Below are positions 45,527 through 55,386 of a stretch of DNA of 64,000 bases, piece by piece; the stretch's first letter is position 1; each line of letters starts with the position of its first letter. Source of the stretch: Lachnospiraceae bacterium (GTDB lineage Bacteria > Bacteroidota > Bacteroidia > Bacteroidales > Muribaculaceae); contig JAMPGZ010000001.1 of the NCBI GenBank assembly GCA_023663655.1, positions 35,671-99,670 of the forward strand, read 5' to 3'. Both the position numbers and the translations under genes were made by a program. Under the pieces are notes generated by a model. That model saw only the letters and a list, made by a program, of their open reading frames with translations. It made no database searches and was not told the DNA's origin.

Positions 45527-48145
45527 TCAGGATTTGCCGGTGATGATGGCGCGGATGTCGTTGAGCTTGTTGAGCGCCGCCATGGGGGTTAGGTTGTTGA
45601 TGTCGATGTTGATTATCTCATCGCGTATCTGAGTGAGCACCGGGTCGTCAAGCTGAAAGAATGACAGTTGCACGCCGCCGCGTTCATCGGCGACTTTCCC
45701 AAGATTTTTATTCATCGATTCCTGACGGTTAGCCGTTTCAAGGTGTTTGAGCACTTCGTTGGCACGCGTCACTATTGATTGCGGCATTCCCGCAAGTTTT
45801 GCCACGTGGATACCGAAGCTGTGTTCGCTTCCTCCGGCGGCGAGTTTGCGCAGGAACACCACCTTGCCGTTTATCTCCTTGACCGACACATTAAAATTCT
45901 TCACCCTCGGGAAGCTCGCCTCCATGTCGTTGAGTTCATGGTAGTGTGTGGCAAAGAGAGTCTTCGGGTGGAGCGAGCTGTATTCATGGATATGCTCCAC
46001 GATAGCCCAGGCAATAGAGATGCCATCGTAGGTGGAGGTGCCTCTGCCGAGCTCGTCAAAGAGGATGAGGCTTCGCTCGCTCATATTGTTGAGTATTGCC
46101 GCCGCTTCGTTCATCTCCACCATGAATGTTGATTCGCCGAGCGAAATGTTGTCGCTGGCGCCCACACGGGTGAAGATTTTGTCGACAATGCCTATTTTTG
46201 CTGCATCGGCAGCAACGAAACACCCTATCTGTGCGAGCAGCACATTGAGTGCCGTCTGTCGCAGCAGAGCCGATTTACCCGACATATTCGGACCGGTAAT
46301 CATCATGATCTGCGTGGAATTGTTGCCCAGCTTCACGCTGTTGGATATGTATGCTTCGCCCGGAGGCAGTTGCTTTTCGATAACCGGGTGGCGCCCCTCG
46401 GTGATGGCGATGTCAAGCGAGTCGTCGACTACGGGGCGGTTGTAATGGTTTTCCATCGACACGCGGGTGAATGCCGACAGCACGTCGAGCCGAGCCACCA
46501 ATGATGCGTTGAGCTGTATCGCCGGGATGTACTCAGCCACGCAAGCCACGAGTTCGGCATACAGCCGGAATTCGATCGATGCTATTTTCTCTTCGGCACC
46601 AAGTATAGTTTCCTCATATTCTTTCAGCTCCTGTGTGATGTAGCGCTCGGCATTGACGAGGGTCTGCTTTCTGATCCATTCAGCCGGAACTTTCGACTTG
46701 TGGGTGTTGGTGACCTCGATATAGTAGCCAAACACATTGTTATAGCCTATTTTGAGGCTGGGGATGCCGGTAGCCACGCTTTCGCGTTCCTGGATGCTGC
46801 GCAGATAATCTTTGCCATTGCTCGAAATCTCGCGCAGGCGGTCGAGCTCTTCATCGACGCCGCTGCGTATGACGTTGCCTTTGTTCAGGGCTACGGGCGC
46901 ATCCTCTACGATCTCGCGTTCGATGCGGTCGCGCAGCTGTTCGCAAGGGTTCAGTTGCTCGCCTATCGCTTTCAAGGCGTCAAGTCCGGCATTGGCGGCG
47001 AGTTGTTTTATGGGGCTTATTGCTGTCAGCGCATTTCGCAATTGTATCAGCTCTCGCGGAGTGACACGCCCTACGGCAACTTTAGATATCACACGCTCCA
47101 TATCGCCTATATGCTCGAGGTTCTCAAGCAGCTCCTCGCGTTGCTCGGGGTTGCGGAAGAAATATTCCACCACGTCAAGACGCTTGTTGATGGCATTGAC
47201 ATCCTTTAGAGGGAAGAGTATCCATCGTCTCAGCAGTCGTGCTCCCATGGGGCTTACAGTGCGGTCTATGACACTCAGAAGGCTTTTGCCGTCCTCGTTC
47301 ATGCTGTCGATCAATTCGAGGTTACGCACAGTAAATCGGTCCAGCCTCACAAATCGCTCTTCCTCTATACGGTTTATGCGGTTTATGTGGCCTATCTGAG
47401 TGTGTTTTGTAATGTCGAGATAGTGCAGCACTGCTCCGGCAGCTACGATTGCGGCGTGTAGCGCGTGTATGCCGAAGCCCTTCAGGTTGCGTGTCTCAAA
47501 TTGACGCAGTAGTCGCTCGTGAGCTGCATCTTCGGTGAAGATCCAGTCATCGAGTTCAAATGAGAGCAGCCTGTTGGAGAAGGTAGCCTCAAGCAACTTG
47601 CGGTTTCCGCGTTCCACAAGCACTTCTTTTGGCGAAAAGTTGTTGAGAAGTTTCTCGATATAGTCGGCAGGACCCTCGGCGGTGAGAAATTCTCCGGTAG
47701 ATATGTCGAGAAACGCTATGCCGATTATGCCCGATTTTGTGAAATGTACGGCAGCGAGGAAATTGTTTTCCTTATGGTTGAGCACATTGTCATTTACCGC
47801 GACTCCCGGAGTGACAAGCTCTGTGATGCCGCGTTTCACAAGTTTTTTTGTCAGTTTCGGATCCTCAAGCTGCTCGCATATTGCCACACGCTTTCCGGCT
47901 CTGACGAGTTTTGGCAGATAGGAGTCGAGAGCATGGTGGGGGAATCCTGCGAGTTCCACATACTGCGCTACGCCGTTGGCTCGCCGGGTGAGTGTGATTC
48001 CAAGAATCTCCGAGGCGGCAATCGCATCGTCGGAAAATGTTTCATAGAAGTCTCCAACGCGGAACAATAATATTGCGTCGGGATGTTTTTGTTTCATCTC
48101 GATATATTGCTTCATGAGGGGAGTTTCTGCGATTTTCTTTGCCAC
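45527..48145 (-). CDS. mutS: DNA mismatch repair protein MutS
   Basis: An 872-aa MutS1. The mismatch-binding Phe-x-Glu is in GDFYETF at about residues 31-37, followed by [19 protein letters not shown]. The connector, lever and clamp domains follow, and the ABC ATPase at the C-terminal third has Walker [14 protein letters not shown] and signature/Walker [16 protein letters not shown]. The C-terminal HTH dimerisation region is present. It recognises mispairs and recruits MutL. Antisense-convergent with the ATPase/nuclease module and divergent from the pectinesterase gene. Confidence 0.96.
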   Translation of the reverse strand: MAKKIAETPLMKQYIEMKQKHPDAILLFRVGDFYETFSDDAIAASEILGITLTRRANGVAQYVELAGFPHHALDSYLPKLVRAGKRVAICEQLEDPKLTKKLVKRGITELVTPGVAVNDNVLNHKENNFLAAVHFTKSGIIGIAFLDISTGEFLTAEGPADYIEKLLNNFSPKEVLVERGNRKLLEATFSNRLLSFELDDWIFTEDAAHERLLRQFETRNLKGFGIHALHAAIVAAGAVLHYLDITKHTQIGHINRINRIEEERFVRLDRFTVRNLELIDSMNEDGKSLLSVIDRTVSPMGARLLRRWILFPLKDVNAINKRLDVVEYFFRNPEQREELLENLEHIGDMERVISKVAVGRVTPRELIQLRNALTAISPIKQLAANAGLDALKAIGEQLNPCEQLRDRIEREIVEDAPVALNKGNVIRSGVDEELDRLREISSNGKDYLRSIQERESVATGIPSLKIGYNNVFGYYIEVTNTHKSKVPAEWIRKQTLVNAERYITQELKEYEETILGAEEKIASIEFRLYAELVACVAEYIPAIQLNASLVARLDVLSAFTRVSMENHYNRPVVDDSLDIAITEGRHPVIEKQLPPGEAYISNSVKLGNNSTQIMMITGPNMSGKSALLRQTALNVLLAQIGCFVAADAAKIGIVDKIFTRVGASDNISLGESTFMVEMNEAAAILNNMSERSLILFDELGRGTSTYDGISIAWAIVEHIHEYSSLHPKTLFATHYHELNDMEASFPRVKNFNVSVKEINGKVVFLRKLAAGGSEHSFGIHVAKLAGMPQSIVTRANEVLKHLETANRQESMNKNLGKVADERGGVQLSFFQLDDPVLTQIRDEIINIDINNLTPMAALNKLNDIRAIITGKS

Positions 48146-48177
48146 GGCTGTATGATTTTGGATTTAAAACACTAATG

Positions 48178-48209
48178 TAAAGTTAGCGATTCCGCTTGAT
48201 TCGTGCAAA
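48178..48209 (-). promoter_or_regulatory. Promoter of mutS
   Basis: On the minus strand, TTTG (48209-48206), a 20-nt spacer, then TAACTTTA (48185-48178), one base off TAnnTTTG. It lies about 33 nt before the ATG. Confidence 0.5.
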
Positions 48210-48381
48210 TTCCGTTTCAAAATCAGGCAAGAGAAAGGGTGGTTTTTGAGATAGATTTAATTTAACATATTTTAATGTCCAGTGAGTTATCATATCTTAA
48301 AATATCTAAATTTGTATAGCTAAATCGCTGTATGTGTTTTGACTCCAATGTGTTATGCTGATACCGTTGGCAGACTTAATG

Positions 48382-48465
48382 TATATTTGACATATTCACG
48401 TACGTGACAGCTGTCGATAGTATGCTGAATAACATACTTTTAAGTCGGAAAAATTAATAAATTTG
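48382..48465 (+). promoter_or_regulatory. Upstream regulatory region of the pectinesterase-like gene
   Basis: This part of the 415-nt mutS/pectinesterase gap holds -7-like elements TATATTTG (48382-48389) and TAAATTTG (48458-48465). Between them is a run of dyads: CACGTACGTG (48397-48406), GACAGCTGTC (48406-48415, sharing one base) and GTATG...CATAC (48420-48437). The second -7 element is the more likely one in use, giving a leader of about 90 nt with a CAGTTT/AAACTG hairpin. Another TAAATTTG is at 48307-48314. Confidence 0.4.
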
Positions 48466-48560
48466 CACACAGTTTAGATTTTTCAATAAAAACTGTGCCT
48501 CATTTAAAGTGCCTTGAATTAACCATTTGTATATATTTTAATTTTTAAATCAAAAGTAGC

Positions 48561-51500
48561 ATGAAAAAATCTATTACGAGGATGCTGTGGATTGTGGCAA
48601 TGATGCTTGTCCCTGCCATCAGCGCATGGGCAGACGGTGCCTATGTGGACATTCCCGGAAAACTTACATGGAACGACATCACCTGTACCGGTGGTTGTAA
48701 ATGGGAAGGCGGCGGTGCCAATATAGGCTATATGCGTCATGGTGTGGGATTCACCATCAACATGAATGTTAAGGAGGCTGGTGTTTACGATCTGTCGTAT
48801 GACGTGACCTGGTTTGCCAACAAAACTCATGTTGTGGCTGAAGTTATTGACGTGAATACTGACAAGGTGGAGTATTCCACTTGGTTGAATGTGACAGGCA
48901 CAAACCATTATGACCATTATCTCCTGATGACCACAGGCTTGAAGCAGGTGAAATTCACTTTCACCAATCCTAACATCGGAACTTCATGGCTCTACAATGT
49001 GCCGATGCCGAAGTTTGAGAAGGTAGGGGAGAAAGTGGCTATTCTTCAGGATTTCATTCCGGAAGGTGTTGAAGCCGGAGAATTTGAGGGCTATGACTTC
49101 AACGTGAATCTGCCCGTGAGCTATACAAGCGAAAACTTTGTGTTCACTGCTCCGTCTATCAACGGTACTTTGGAGGTTACCGCCACTCAGGGTGAAACGC
49201 CGGTCAAAGTCACTTCGCTTGGCAACGGTAAGTATTCTATCCCCACTCCGGCTTCCGGTTCGGTATCGGTAATAGGGATTAAACTTACGCCTGATGCCGG
49301 TACGGTGGTTGACCGCACCGAATTTTCTGTGCGTGTGTTCCACATCGGAGCCATAGGCGTAAAGAGCCTTGTGATCGACGGTACCGATATGGATGCTGAT
49401 TTCCTTGCGATGCTCAACAAGGATGGCGAGAAGACCGATTTGACATTGCCCGATTACGTGCTTACCACTGTGCCTTCGCTTCATGGCGAATATGTGCATG
49501 GCGATAAATTCTCAGCCGATGGCAAACTTGAAAATGGCGTGGTGAAGTTCAATTTCAAGGCTGAGACCGGTGGTCTTGCCAAGGAGTTCATACTCTCGTT
49601 CCCTACTTACAAGCCTTACACTCCTGCTGCCGACGACGAGACCGAGGTGATTAAATTTGATGATAACCGCCCTGACGGTTCCGATTGGCACAATGACCTT
49701 TATTCAATAAGCAATGTGAACGACGGTTATCAGAGTTGGTTCAAGGGTCGTGCAGGTGAGCACACTCTTACCATTCCGGCAAATTATGAGGTGAAGCAGT
49801 TGATTTTCCGCGATCTTAAAAACAACTATGCCGCCAATATAGCCAATATCACTAACGTGAAGTCGGACGGTGCTACAATCATTGCTCCAAGTTTCAGCGG
49901 ATTCCAGCATGAAAACGTGAAACTTGTCGATCTTGTCTACAATTTTGAAAACCATGTGGCAGGTACACCCATCAGTTTCACTTTCGATGGCGGCGGGCAG
50001 ATGATGTGGTCATTTGAACTTACCGTTGTAAAGAAAACTCTTTCAGGCGCTCCAAAGCTCGAAAATCTTACGATAGTTGCCCCCGAGGGCACTAACCACT
50101 TTGTGGCAATCGCTAAATTTGACCGTGTGATTACCAAGGCTGTCGCTTCTGTCGGTTCAAAGACTATTCTTGGTACTGCCGGTTCGCCTACTGTCTACTT
50201 CCCTGTCACCGATCTCGACTATTCAAGCAAATACACTCTCAGCATAGCTGCCGGTGACATTGAGGATGAGTATGGCAACAAGACCACTGAGCCGATCACA
50301 AAAGATGTGGTTATCGGTGCTAAAGCTGCTGTGGCAAAGGCACTTCCTGTCATCATATCTTCGGTTGAAGAACTCCGTGCTGCCGCTGCCGACATCAATG
50401 GCAAAGTGCTATTCTTGCTTGATGGTGACTACAATCTTGGCTCTGAGCCGCTTGTCATCCGTGGCGAAAACTTCTCGGTAGTAGGTCAGAGCAAAGAGGG
50501 TGTTATTATTCACGGCAAGCAGGATGGAATTTCCAATCCTATTTTCTCGACACGCTACAGCACCGACATATATCTTCAGGATATCACTCTTCGCAATGAT
50601 TTTGACTGGGATGTTAAGAACCGTGGCGGCGTAGGTGTGGCTCTTGGTAGCGGAACACGCGAAATAGCCTACAATATCGCGCTTCAGAGCCAACAGGACA
50701 CTCAGGTGACCAACGGCACCGACGGCTACTATGAGAATTGCGACATCTACGGAGCGGTCGACTTCATCTGCGGTGGTGGAAACCAGTTCTATAAGAATTG
50801 CAACCTCGTCATCACCAATCCGGGTCACATCACAGCTCCGTCGACCGGAACAGGTCATGAATGGGGTTATGTGTTTGACGGTTGCGAGATCAACGCCTAC
50901 AGCGGCTCTTACGACTTCGCTCCCGATTCAAAGGGTAACACTTATAACCTCGGACGTCCGTGGCAAAACGAGCCGCGCGCCTACTTCCTGCGCACTAAGA
51001 TGAACCTCAAGCCCAATGATGCCGGTTGGGGTGCGATGGGCAATCTGAAGACTCACTTCTATGAATATGCCTCAGTTGATGCGAAGGGCGATAAGCTCGA
51101 CCTGTCGGTGAGAACTAATTCACCCACTCATGTCGGAGCAGCCTATTCACCTGTACTCACCGATGACGAGGCGGCTAAGTTCACACTCACAAATGTCATA
51201 GGGCTGAAGGAAAGTTTCGTTCCCACTGACTACACCAAGCAGCTCTCTGCCCCTGAGGCAACCGTGAAAGACGGAAAATTGAGCTGGGCTGATATGAACG
51301 ACGCTCTCTATTATGTAATCACTAAGGGCGGTGTATTTGTCGATGCTGTCACTGACGCATCTTATGCTCCTGCTGCCGATGGCGCGTATTGCATTCAGGC
51401 GGCAAATGCACGAGGTGGCTTGAGCAAAATGTCGGCACCGGTCAACTACACCCAGTCAGGCATTACCGACATCACTGTCGATGGTGAAGATGCCGATGTG

Positions 51501-51611
51501 AGATATTTCAACATTCAAGGTCAGCCTGTCGACGGCACGACAACCGGAGTTGTGGTGTGCATCTCGAAGGATGCCAATGGCAAAGTAAAAGCAGAAAAAA
51601 TCATCCGCTGA
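48561..51611 (+). CDS. Secreted pectinesterase-like (CE8) protein with N-terminal beta domains
   Basis: A 1016-aa exported protein (signal peptide MKKSITRMLWIVAMMLVPAISAWA). Residues about 25-150 resemble a carbohydrate-binding jelly roll, and about 150-580 are Ig/beta-sandwich segments. A right-handed beta-helix of the pectinesterase family covers about 590-890. The catalytic Asp motifs SQQDTQ (near residue 714) and GAVDFICGG, and the substrate Arg in LGRPW (near residue 800), are present, so it should de-esterify methyl-pectin. An Fn3-like piece follows, then a terminal tail starting YFNIQGQPVDG, shared with the xylanase at 58386-61442 and similar to sorting-type tails of Bacteroidales. Followed by a strong terminator. 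Confidence 0.85.
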   Translation: MKKSITRMLWIVAMMLVPAISAWADGAYVDIPGKLTWNDITCTGGCKWEGGGANIGYMRHGVGFTINMNVKEAGVYDLSYDVTWFANKTHVVAEVIDVNTDKVEYSTWLNVTGTNHYDHYLLMTTGLKQVKFTFTNPNIGTSWLYNVPMPKFEKVGEKVAILQDFIPEGVEAGEFEGYDFNVNLPVSYTSENFVFTAPSINGTLEVTATQGETPVKVTSLGNGKYSIPTPASGSVSVIGIKLTPDAGTVVDRTEFSVRVFHIGAIGVKSLVIDGTDMDADFLAMLNKDGEKTDLTLPDYVLTTVPSLHGEYVHGDKFSADGKLENGVVKFNFKAETGGLAKEFILSFPTYKPYTPAADDETEVIKFDDNRPDGSDWHNDLYSISNVNDGYQSWFKGRAGEHTLTIPANYEVKQLIFRDLKNNYAANIANITNVKSDGATIIAPSFSGFQHENVKLVDLVYNFENHVAGTPISFTFDGGGQMMWSFELTVVKKTLSGAPKLENLTIVAPEGTNHFVAIAKFDRVITKAVASVGSKTILGTAGSPTVYFPVTDLDYSSKYTLSIAAGDIEDEYGNKTTEPITKDVVIGAKAAVAKALPVIISSVEELRAAAADINGKVLFLLDGDYNLGSEPLVIRGENFSVVGQSKEGVIIHGKQDGISNPIFSTRYSTDIYLQDITLRNDFDWDVKNRGGVGVALGSGTREIAYNIALQSQQDTQVTNGTDGYYENCDIYGAVDFICGGGNQFYKNCNLVITNPGHITAPSTGTGHEWGYVFDGCEINAYSGSYDFAPDSKGNTYNLGRPWQNEPRAYFLRTKMNLKPNDAGWGAMGNLKTHFYEYASVDAKGDKLDLSVRTNSPTHVGAAYSPVLTDDEAAKFTLTNVIGLKESFVPTDYTKQLSAPEATVKDGKLSWADMNDALYYVITKGGVFVDAVTDASYAPAADGAYCIQAANARGGLSKMSAPVNYTQSGITDITVDGEDADVRYFNIQGQPVDGTTTGVVVCISKDANGKVKAEKIIR

Positions 51612-51640
51612 TAGCGATTAGGTTTGGTTTTATATGGGAA

Positions 51641-51676
51641 GTGCCGTGAATCAAAAATCGATTCACGGCACTTTTT
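51641..51676 (+). terminator. Intrinsic terminator after the pectinesterase-like gene
   Basis: A perfect 12-bp stem (GTGCCGTGAATC/GATTCACGGCAC), 7-nt loop and TTTTT tail, 30 nt after the stop. Confidence 0.9.
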
Positions 51677-51734
51677 CATTTACGCCAACTAATGCCGTAT
51701 CACCCGCAAGGCAAAACCACACACAAATAGAAAG

Positions 51735-52034
51735 TCAATGCTCAGTCGTATGCAATTCCGTGCTGTACATTCAGAATTAAACGTCAGAAAGACAATGCTT
51801 ATGCGTATGTAATCTCGTGCTGCACATTCAGAATTAAACGTCAGAAAGACAATGCTTATGCGTATGCAATCCCGTACTGCATATTCAGAATTAAACGTCA
51901 GAAAGACAATGTTTAAGCACGTACAATTCTGTGCTGCACATTCAGAATTAAATGTCTGAAAAACAATGTTTAAGCACGTACAATTCCGTGCTGTGCATTC
52001 AAAATTAAACGTCTGAAAGACAATGCTTATGTGT
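51735..52034. repeat. Tandem array of five 57-bp repeats plus a partial sixth
   Basis: Units run 51735-51791, 51792-51848, 51849-51905, 51906-51962 and 51963-52019, with 15 nt of a sixth. All are exactly 57 nt. The half containing TTCAGAATTAAACGTC is nearly invariant; the other half (after ACAATG) varies. Units 2 and 3 share one variant (CTTATGCGTATG) and units 4 and 5 another (TTTAAGCACGTAC). Because 57 is a multiple of three, a minus-strand frame of 130 aa with 19-aa repeats stays open, but nothing suggests that it is a real gene. There are no spacers, so this is not a CRISPR array. Confidence 0.85.
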
Positions 52035-52036
52035 AA

Positions 52037-52444
52037 CCGGGGACAGCGAGCCGCAGGCGAGATGTCTCCGGAAAGCCACACACAAAATGCACTCTGTAAA
52101 GAGTGCCCCTGAATAGTCCCGGAGTTTCTGCCGCCGCGATGCGGCTTGTTAGGGGATGACCTCCAATCACCTAAGGCTCACGCCTTAGGCTACAATTGTG
52201 TTGCCGCCAATAGCGGCAATCCATCATCATCTCAATACACTCACCGAAAATCCATCAACTGTGTCGGATGTGGCATCCATGTAAATGTTGTAAACGAGCA
52301 TCACCATCAAATCCATTTGTCGGCACAACATGATCCAAGACCCAGCAGTCAGTCAAATCCGAGTAAGTACAGTTGTCGCACCTAAGTTTCCTTAAGGAAA
52401 CATCTCTGGGTAGCCGCACGCCGAGCCGCAGGCAAGACGTGCGG
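52037..52444. repeat. Cluster of short hairpins, two of them with the same loop
   Basis: A non-coding stretch with at least six near-perfect dyads: 52037-52071, 52089-52106 (GCACTCT/AGAGTGC), 52130-52145 (GCCGC/GCGGC), 52170-52189 (CCTAAGGC/GCCTTAGG), 52201-52219 (TTGCCGC/GCGGCAA), 52386-52401 (GTTTCC/GGAAAC) and 52414-52444. The first and last have different stems but nearly the same 17-nt loop around GAGCCGCAGGC. They look like a REP-type family. No gene is supported between 51677 and 52485. Confidence 0.65.
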
Positions 52445-52485
52445 GAAAATATGATGAGGTCATTGAATCTGCCAAGATTCATCTT

Positions 52486-53832
52486 TTATTTTAGGTTGAA
52501 AATGAAATCTGCTATAATTGTGAGGGCAGTAGGGGATATCGTTTCTTTTATATTGGCATATTCATCGGAATAACCGGTAACAGCCTGTTGTAATAGATGA
52601 TTTAGTCCCTCCAATTTGTGTATCTCTGCATTTTTGATACCATGTTTAATTGCTGTGAGATTCTTTTCGGTATCGACTTGTGTGTCAAGGGTTCCGTTGA
52701 GGGCAAGGACTTTACAGCTTATTTTGGGAAAATCGGTTTGTGGATTTATTGATAGAAGAGTGTCGAATGACGGAATGCGTTTCTGCATATTCATTTTGAT
52801 TGATTGCATTACCATCGGAGGAACGGTGACTCCCAATTCAGCTGAAATTTTGTCTATGTCTATAGTGGCATTCCTGTTTTCCCGTGCTTGTGTGATTATT
52901 TCATCAAATGCTGCGTCAATTACTTTCATGCTGCTTTCAATTTCAGATGCAGACATCCCTAATCGATTCATCAATAACTTGTTTTGGTCAAGAATAGTCT
53001 CCTTGCCTGAAATTGCCATGCCTGCCAATGATATGATAAAATCCGGTTGTGATTCAGCGGCAAGCATCATGGCTATCGTTCCACCTTCCGAGTGTCCCAA
53101 AAGTCCGGTTTTATCTGCTCCCTCCAATCCTTTGGCGAGCTGAAGGGCTGCTGCGGCATCATCCTTGAAGGTGAATATCGTCGAGGTGTTGAAGTTGCCT
53201 GCCGACATTCCTGTGCCACGGTCATCATAACGCAGTGAGGCAATTCCGTGACGTGCGAGGAAATCGGCTATTACGGCAAACGGCTTATGTTCAAATATTT
53301 CTTCATCGCGGTTTTGCGGTCCGTTCCCGGTAACCATCACCACCACAGGCATTTTTGCTTCATGGACATCTGGAATAGTGAAAGTCCCGGCAAGCACAGT
53401 TCCGTCAGATGATGTGAAAGTAGTGTCAATTGTTTGATAAGGAAACGGTGGCATGGGAGTTTGAGGTCGTCTAACCGACAATGGTTCCAATGGTGAAAGA
53501 GAGATAGGAAACGTCATACCGCGTTGTATGAAATTGCCGATGATTTTCTGATCAGTGATTTTTCCATTAAACGAAGCCCCGATTTTCGATGAGGAAAGAG
53601 ATAAGCTATCAGTAGAGATAAAGTCAACGGCAAGCGGCAGATCGGTAACATTCTGTTGCGGAGAGTCAAGAGTGTATTGCGGCTTTCCCTCGCTATCACT
53701 ATTGAAGTTAAATACAAGGGGTAGTGACATGGGTCCCATCTTTAGCTCGCCCCTCCAGGCTCCTGTCAATGCTGCGGCACCGGCGGTTGCATAATATATG
53801 ATAGCGATTGAAATTGTCAATAGAGACTTCAT
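52486..53832 (-). CDS. Exported alpha/beta hydrolase (S33-type esterase/peptidase)
   Basis: A 448-aa protein from the ATG at 53832; the frame opens 9 codons earlier, before the likely transcription start. Signal peptide MKSLLTISIAIIYYATAGAA. Residues about 25-130 are a DUF-like beta domain (GAWRGELKMGPMSLPLVF), and the alpha/beta hydrolase core follows. The nucleophile elbow GHSEGG, the acid in NGTLDTQV and the His in EGLNHLLQ complete a Ser-Asp-His triad, and VTGNGPQNRDEE forms the oxyanion strand. Probably periplasmic esterase or aminopeptidase; substrate unknown. Divergent from the oxalate locus. Confidence 0.82.
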   Translation of the reverse strand: MKSLLTISIAIIYYATAGAAALTGAWRGELKMGPMSLPLVFNFNSDSEGKPQYTLDSPQQNVTDLPLAVDFISTDSLSLSSSKIGASFNGKITDQKIIGNFIQRGMTFPISLSPLEPLSVRRPQTPMPPFPYQTIDTTFTSSDGTVLAGTFTIPDVHEAKMPVVVMVTGNGPQNRDEEIFEHKPFAVIADFLARHGIASLRYDDRGTGMSAGNFNTSTIFTFKDDAAAALQLAKGLEGADKTGLLGHSEGGTIAMMLAAESQPDFIISLAGMAISGKETILDQNKLLMNRLGMSASEIESSMKVIDAAFDEIITQARENRNATIDIDKISAELGVTVPPMVMQSIKMNMQKRIPSFDTLLSINPQTDFPKISCKVLALNGTLDTQVDTEKNLTAIKHGIKNAEIHKLEGLNHLLQQAVTGYSDEYANIKETISPTALTIIADFIFNLK

Positions 53833-53856
53833 CGGGTGATAATTTAGTATTATTTG

Positions 53857-53864
53857 CAAATATA
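53857..53864 (-). promoter_or_regulatory. -7 element of the alpha/beta hydrolase gene
   Basis: On the minus strand, TATATTTG (53864-53857) matches TAnnTTTG, 24 nt before the ATG at 53832. Confidence 0.5.
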
Positions 53865-53947
53865 GTATAATAATCTGTTATATGTGAAAGGAATGGTTGG
53901 ATAATTTATGCGTAGGATATGATTGCGTGCGGTTAAAAAAGGTAAAA

Positions 53948-53979
53948 TTGTTAAAATCAGTGTTGATTCTGCAACTTTA
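53948..53979 (+). promoter_or_regulatory. Weak promoter candidate for the oxalate locus
   Basis: TTGT at 53948-53951, a 20-nt spacer, then CAACTTTA at 53972-53979, two bases off TAnnTTTG. It would give a leader of about 70 nt before the ATG at 54053. Confidence 0.3.
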
Positions 53980-54052
53980 CATCGGTTGCGGATGTTTTGA
54001 GTGTATATGCGCTGAAAATTTAGAAATTACATACATAAAAATATTTACTATT

Positions 54053-55360
54053 ATGAACACAGCTCCATTACAAGGAATTAAAATTATCGACTTTACCGAA
54101 GTCCAGTCAGGTCCGTCATGTACACAATTGTTAGCATGGCTTGGCGCGGAAGTGATTAAAATAGAGCGTCCGGGAGTGGGCGACGCAACACGTAAGGAAT
54201 TGCAGTTTGACCCTAATGAGCCGAGCTACTACTTCCTCCAGTTGAACAGTGACAAGAAGTCGCTTGCGCTTGATGCCAAGACTCCCGACGGTAAGGAGAT
54301 TCTTACCAAACTTATCAAAGAGGCCGATATCTTTATCGAAAATCTTCATCCGGGAGCTATGGATAAGCTCGGTTTCGGATGGGATGCTGTCCACAAATTG
54401 AATCCTAAGTGTATCTACGGTACTATCAAGGGATTCCCTGAATCATCTAAGTACAAGGATTTGAAGGCTTATGAGCCTATCGCTCAGGTGACTGCCGCCG
54501 CCGCTTCTACCACCGGTTGGTATGACGGCGAATATAATGTGCCTACACAGTCGGGTGCCGCGCTTGGCGACTCAAACACCGGTATGCACCTCGCAATCGG
54601 TATTCTTGCCGCATTGGTTCAGCGTAACATCACCGGCGAAGGCAGCTTCGTATATCAGTCAATGCACAATGCTTGTCTTAACTTGTGTCGTATCAAGACA
54701 CGTGACCAGTTGACATTGGACAAGATCGGCTATCTTACTCAGTTCCCGCAATATCCTGATGGAAAATTTGGAGACTGTGTTCCTCGTTCCGGCAATATCG
54801 AAGGTGGAGGCGTGCTTGGTTGGACTTATAAGTGTAAACCTGCGGGCGGTCTTGACTCGGAACTCGATGCCAACAACTATGTCTACATCGTGCTTCAGCG
54901 TGGAGCCAAGGACTTTGAACTGTTCTGTAATGCTGTCGGATTCCAGGATTGGCTTACCAACCCCGATTTCAACACTGCCGATGCCCGTGACCGCAACAAA
55001 CCGGCTATCTACAAACGTATAGGCGAGTGGACTGCCGACAAGACTAAATTTGAAGTGACCGACATTCTTGGTAAAGCCGGTGTTCCTGTAGGACCGGTGC
55101 TTTCAACCAAGGAGATGATGTCCGACGAATCGCTATATGACGGCAACACTTTGGTGAAGATTAACCAGGGTGGCAACATCGGAGAATTTGTCACTGTGGG
55201 TGTGCCATTCACTATCTCTAACTATCAGCCTACCTATGGTCCATGTCCGGCTTTGGGTGGAAATACCGAGGAGATTTTGACTTCTCTGGGATATACTGCC
55301 GAGCAGCAGGCTCAGTTTAAAGCCAATGGTACTACGGCACCCATGCCTAAGGCTAAGTGA
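54053..55360 (+). CDS. frc: Formyl-CoA:oxalate CoA-transferase (class III CoA-transferase)
   Basis: A 435-aa CaiB/BaiF-family protein from the ATG at 54053. The frame opens far upstream at 53897, but that extension has no family similarity. The N-terminal block IIDFTEVQSGPSCTQLLAWLGAEVIKIE and the catalytic-Asp region GDSNTGMHL (Asp173) are typical, and the length matches Oxalobacter Frc (428 aa). Immediately followed by oxalyl-CoA decarboxylase, which makes oxalate the obvious acceptor. The exact CoA donor (formyl-CoA, or acetyl-CoA in related enzymes) is not proved by sequence. Confidence 0.85.
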   Translation: MNTAPLQGIKIIDFTEVQSGPSCTQLLAWLGAEVIKIERPGVGDATRKELQFDPNEPSYYFLQLNSDKKSLALDAKTPDGKEILTKLIKEADIFIENLHPGAMDKLGFGWDAVHKLNPKCIYGTIKGFPESSKYKDLKAYEPIAQVTAAAASTTGWYDGEYNVPTQSGAALGDSNTGMHLAIGILAALVQRNITGEGSFVYQSMHNACLNLCRIKTRDQLTLDKIGYLTQFPQYPDGKFGDCVPRSGNIEGGGVLGWTYKCKPAGGLDSELDANNYVYIVLQRGAKDFELFCNAVGFQDWLTNPDFNTADARDRNKPAIYKRIGEWTADKTKFEVTDILGKAGVPVGPVLSTKEMMSDESLYDGNTLVKINQGGNIGEFVTVGVPFTISNYQPTYGPCPALGGNTEEILTSLGYTAEQQAQFKANGTTAPMPKAK

Positions 55361-55386
55361 TAACATAACAGTAGAAGCAGATTAAG

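Noticed and set aside
51735-52034. CRISPR array
   Set aside because: Repeats are directly adjacent with no unique spacers. The variable half differs by point changes shared between neighbouring units, as in a minisatellite.
51689-52081. 130-aa minus-strand protein
   Set aside because: It is open only because the 57-bp repeat length is divisible by three. There is no promoter or signal, and the frame starts inside a hairpin.
53897-54052. N-terminal extension of the CoA-transferase
   Set aside because: The 52 extra residues have no family similarity and would overlap the likely promoter.
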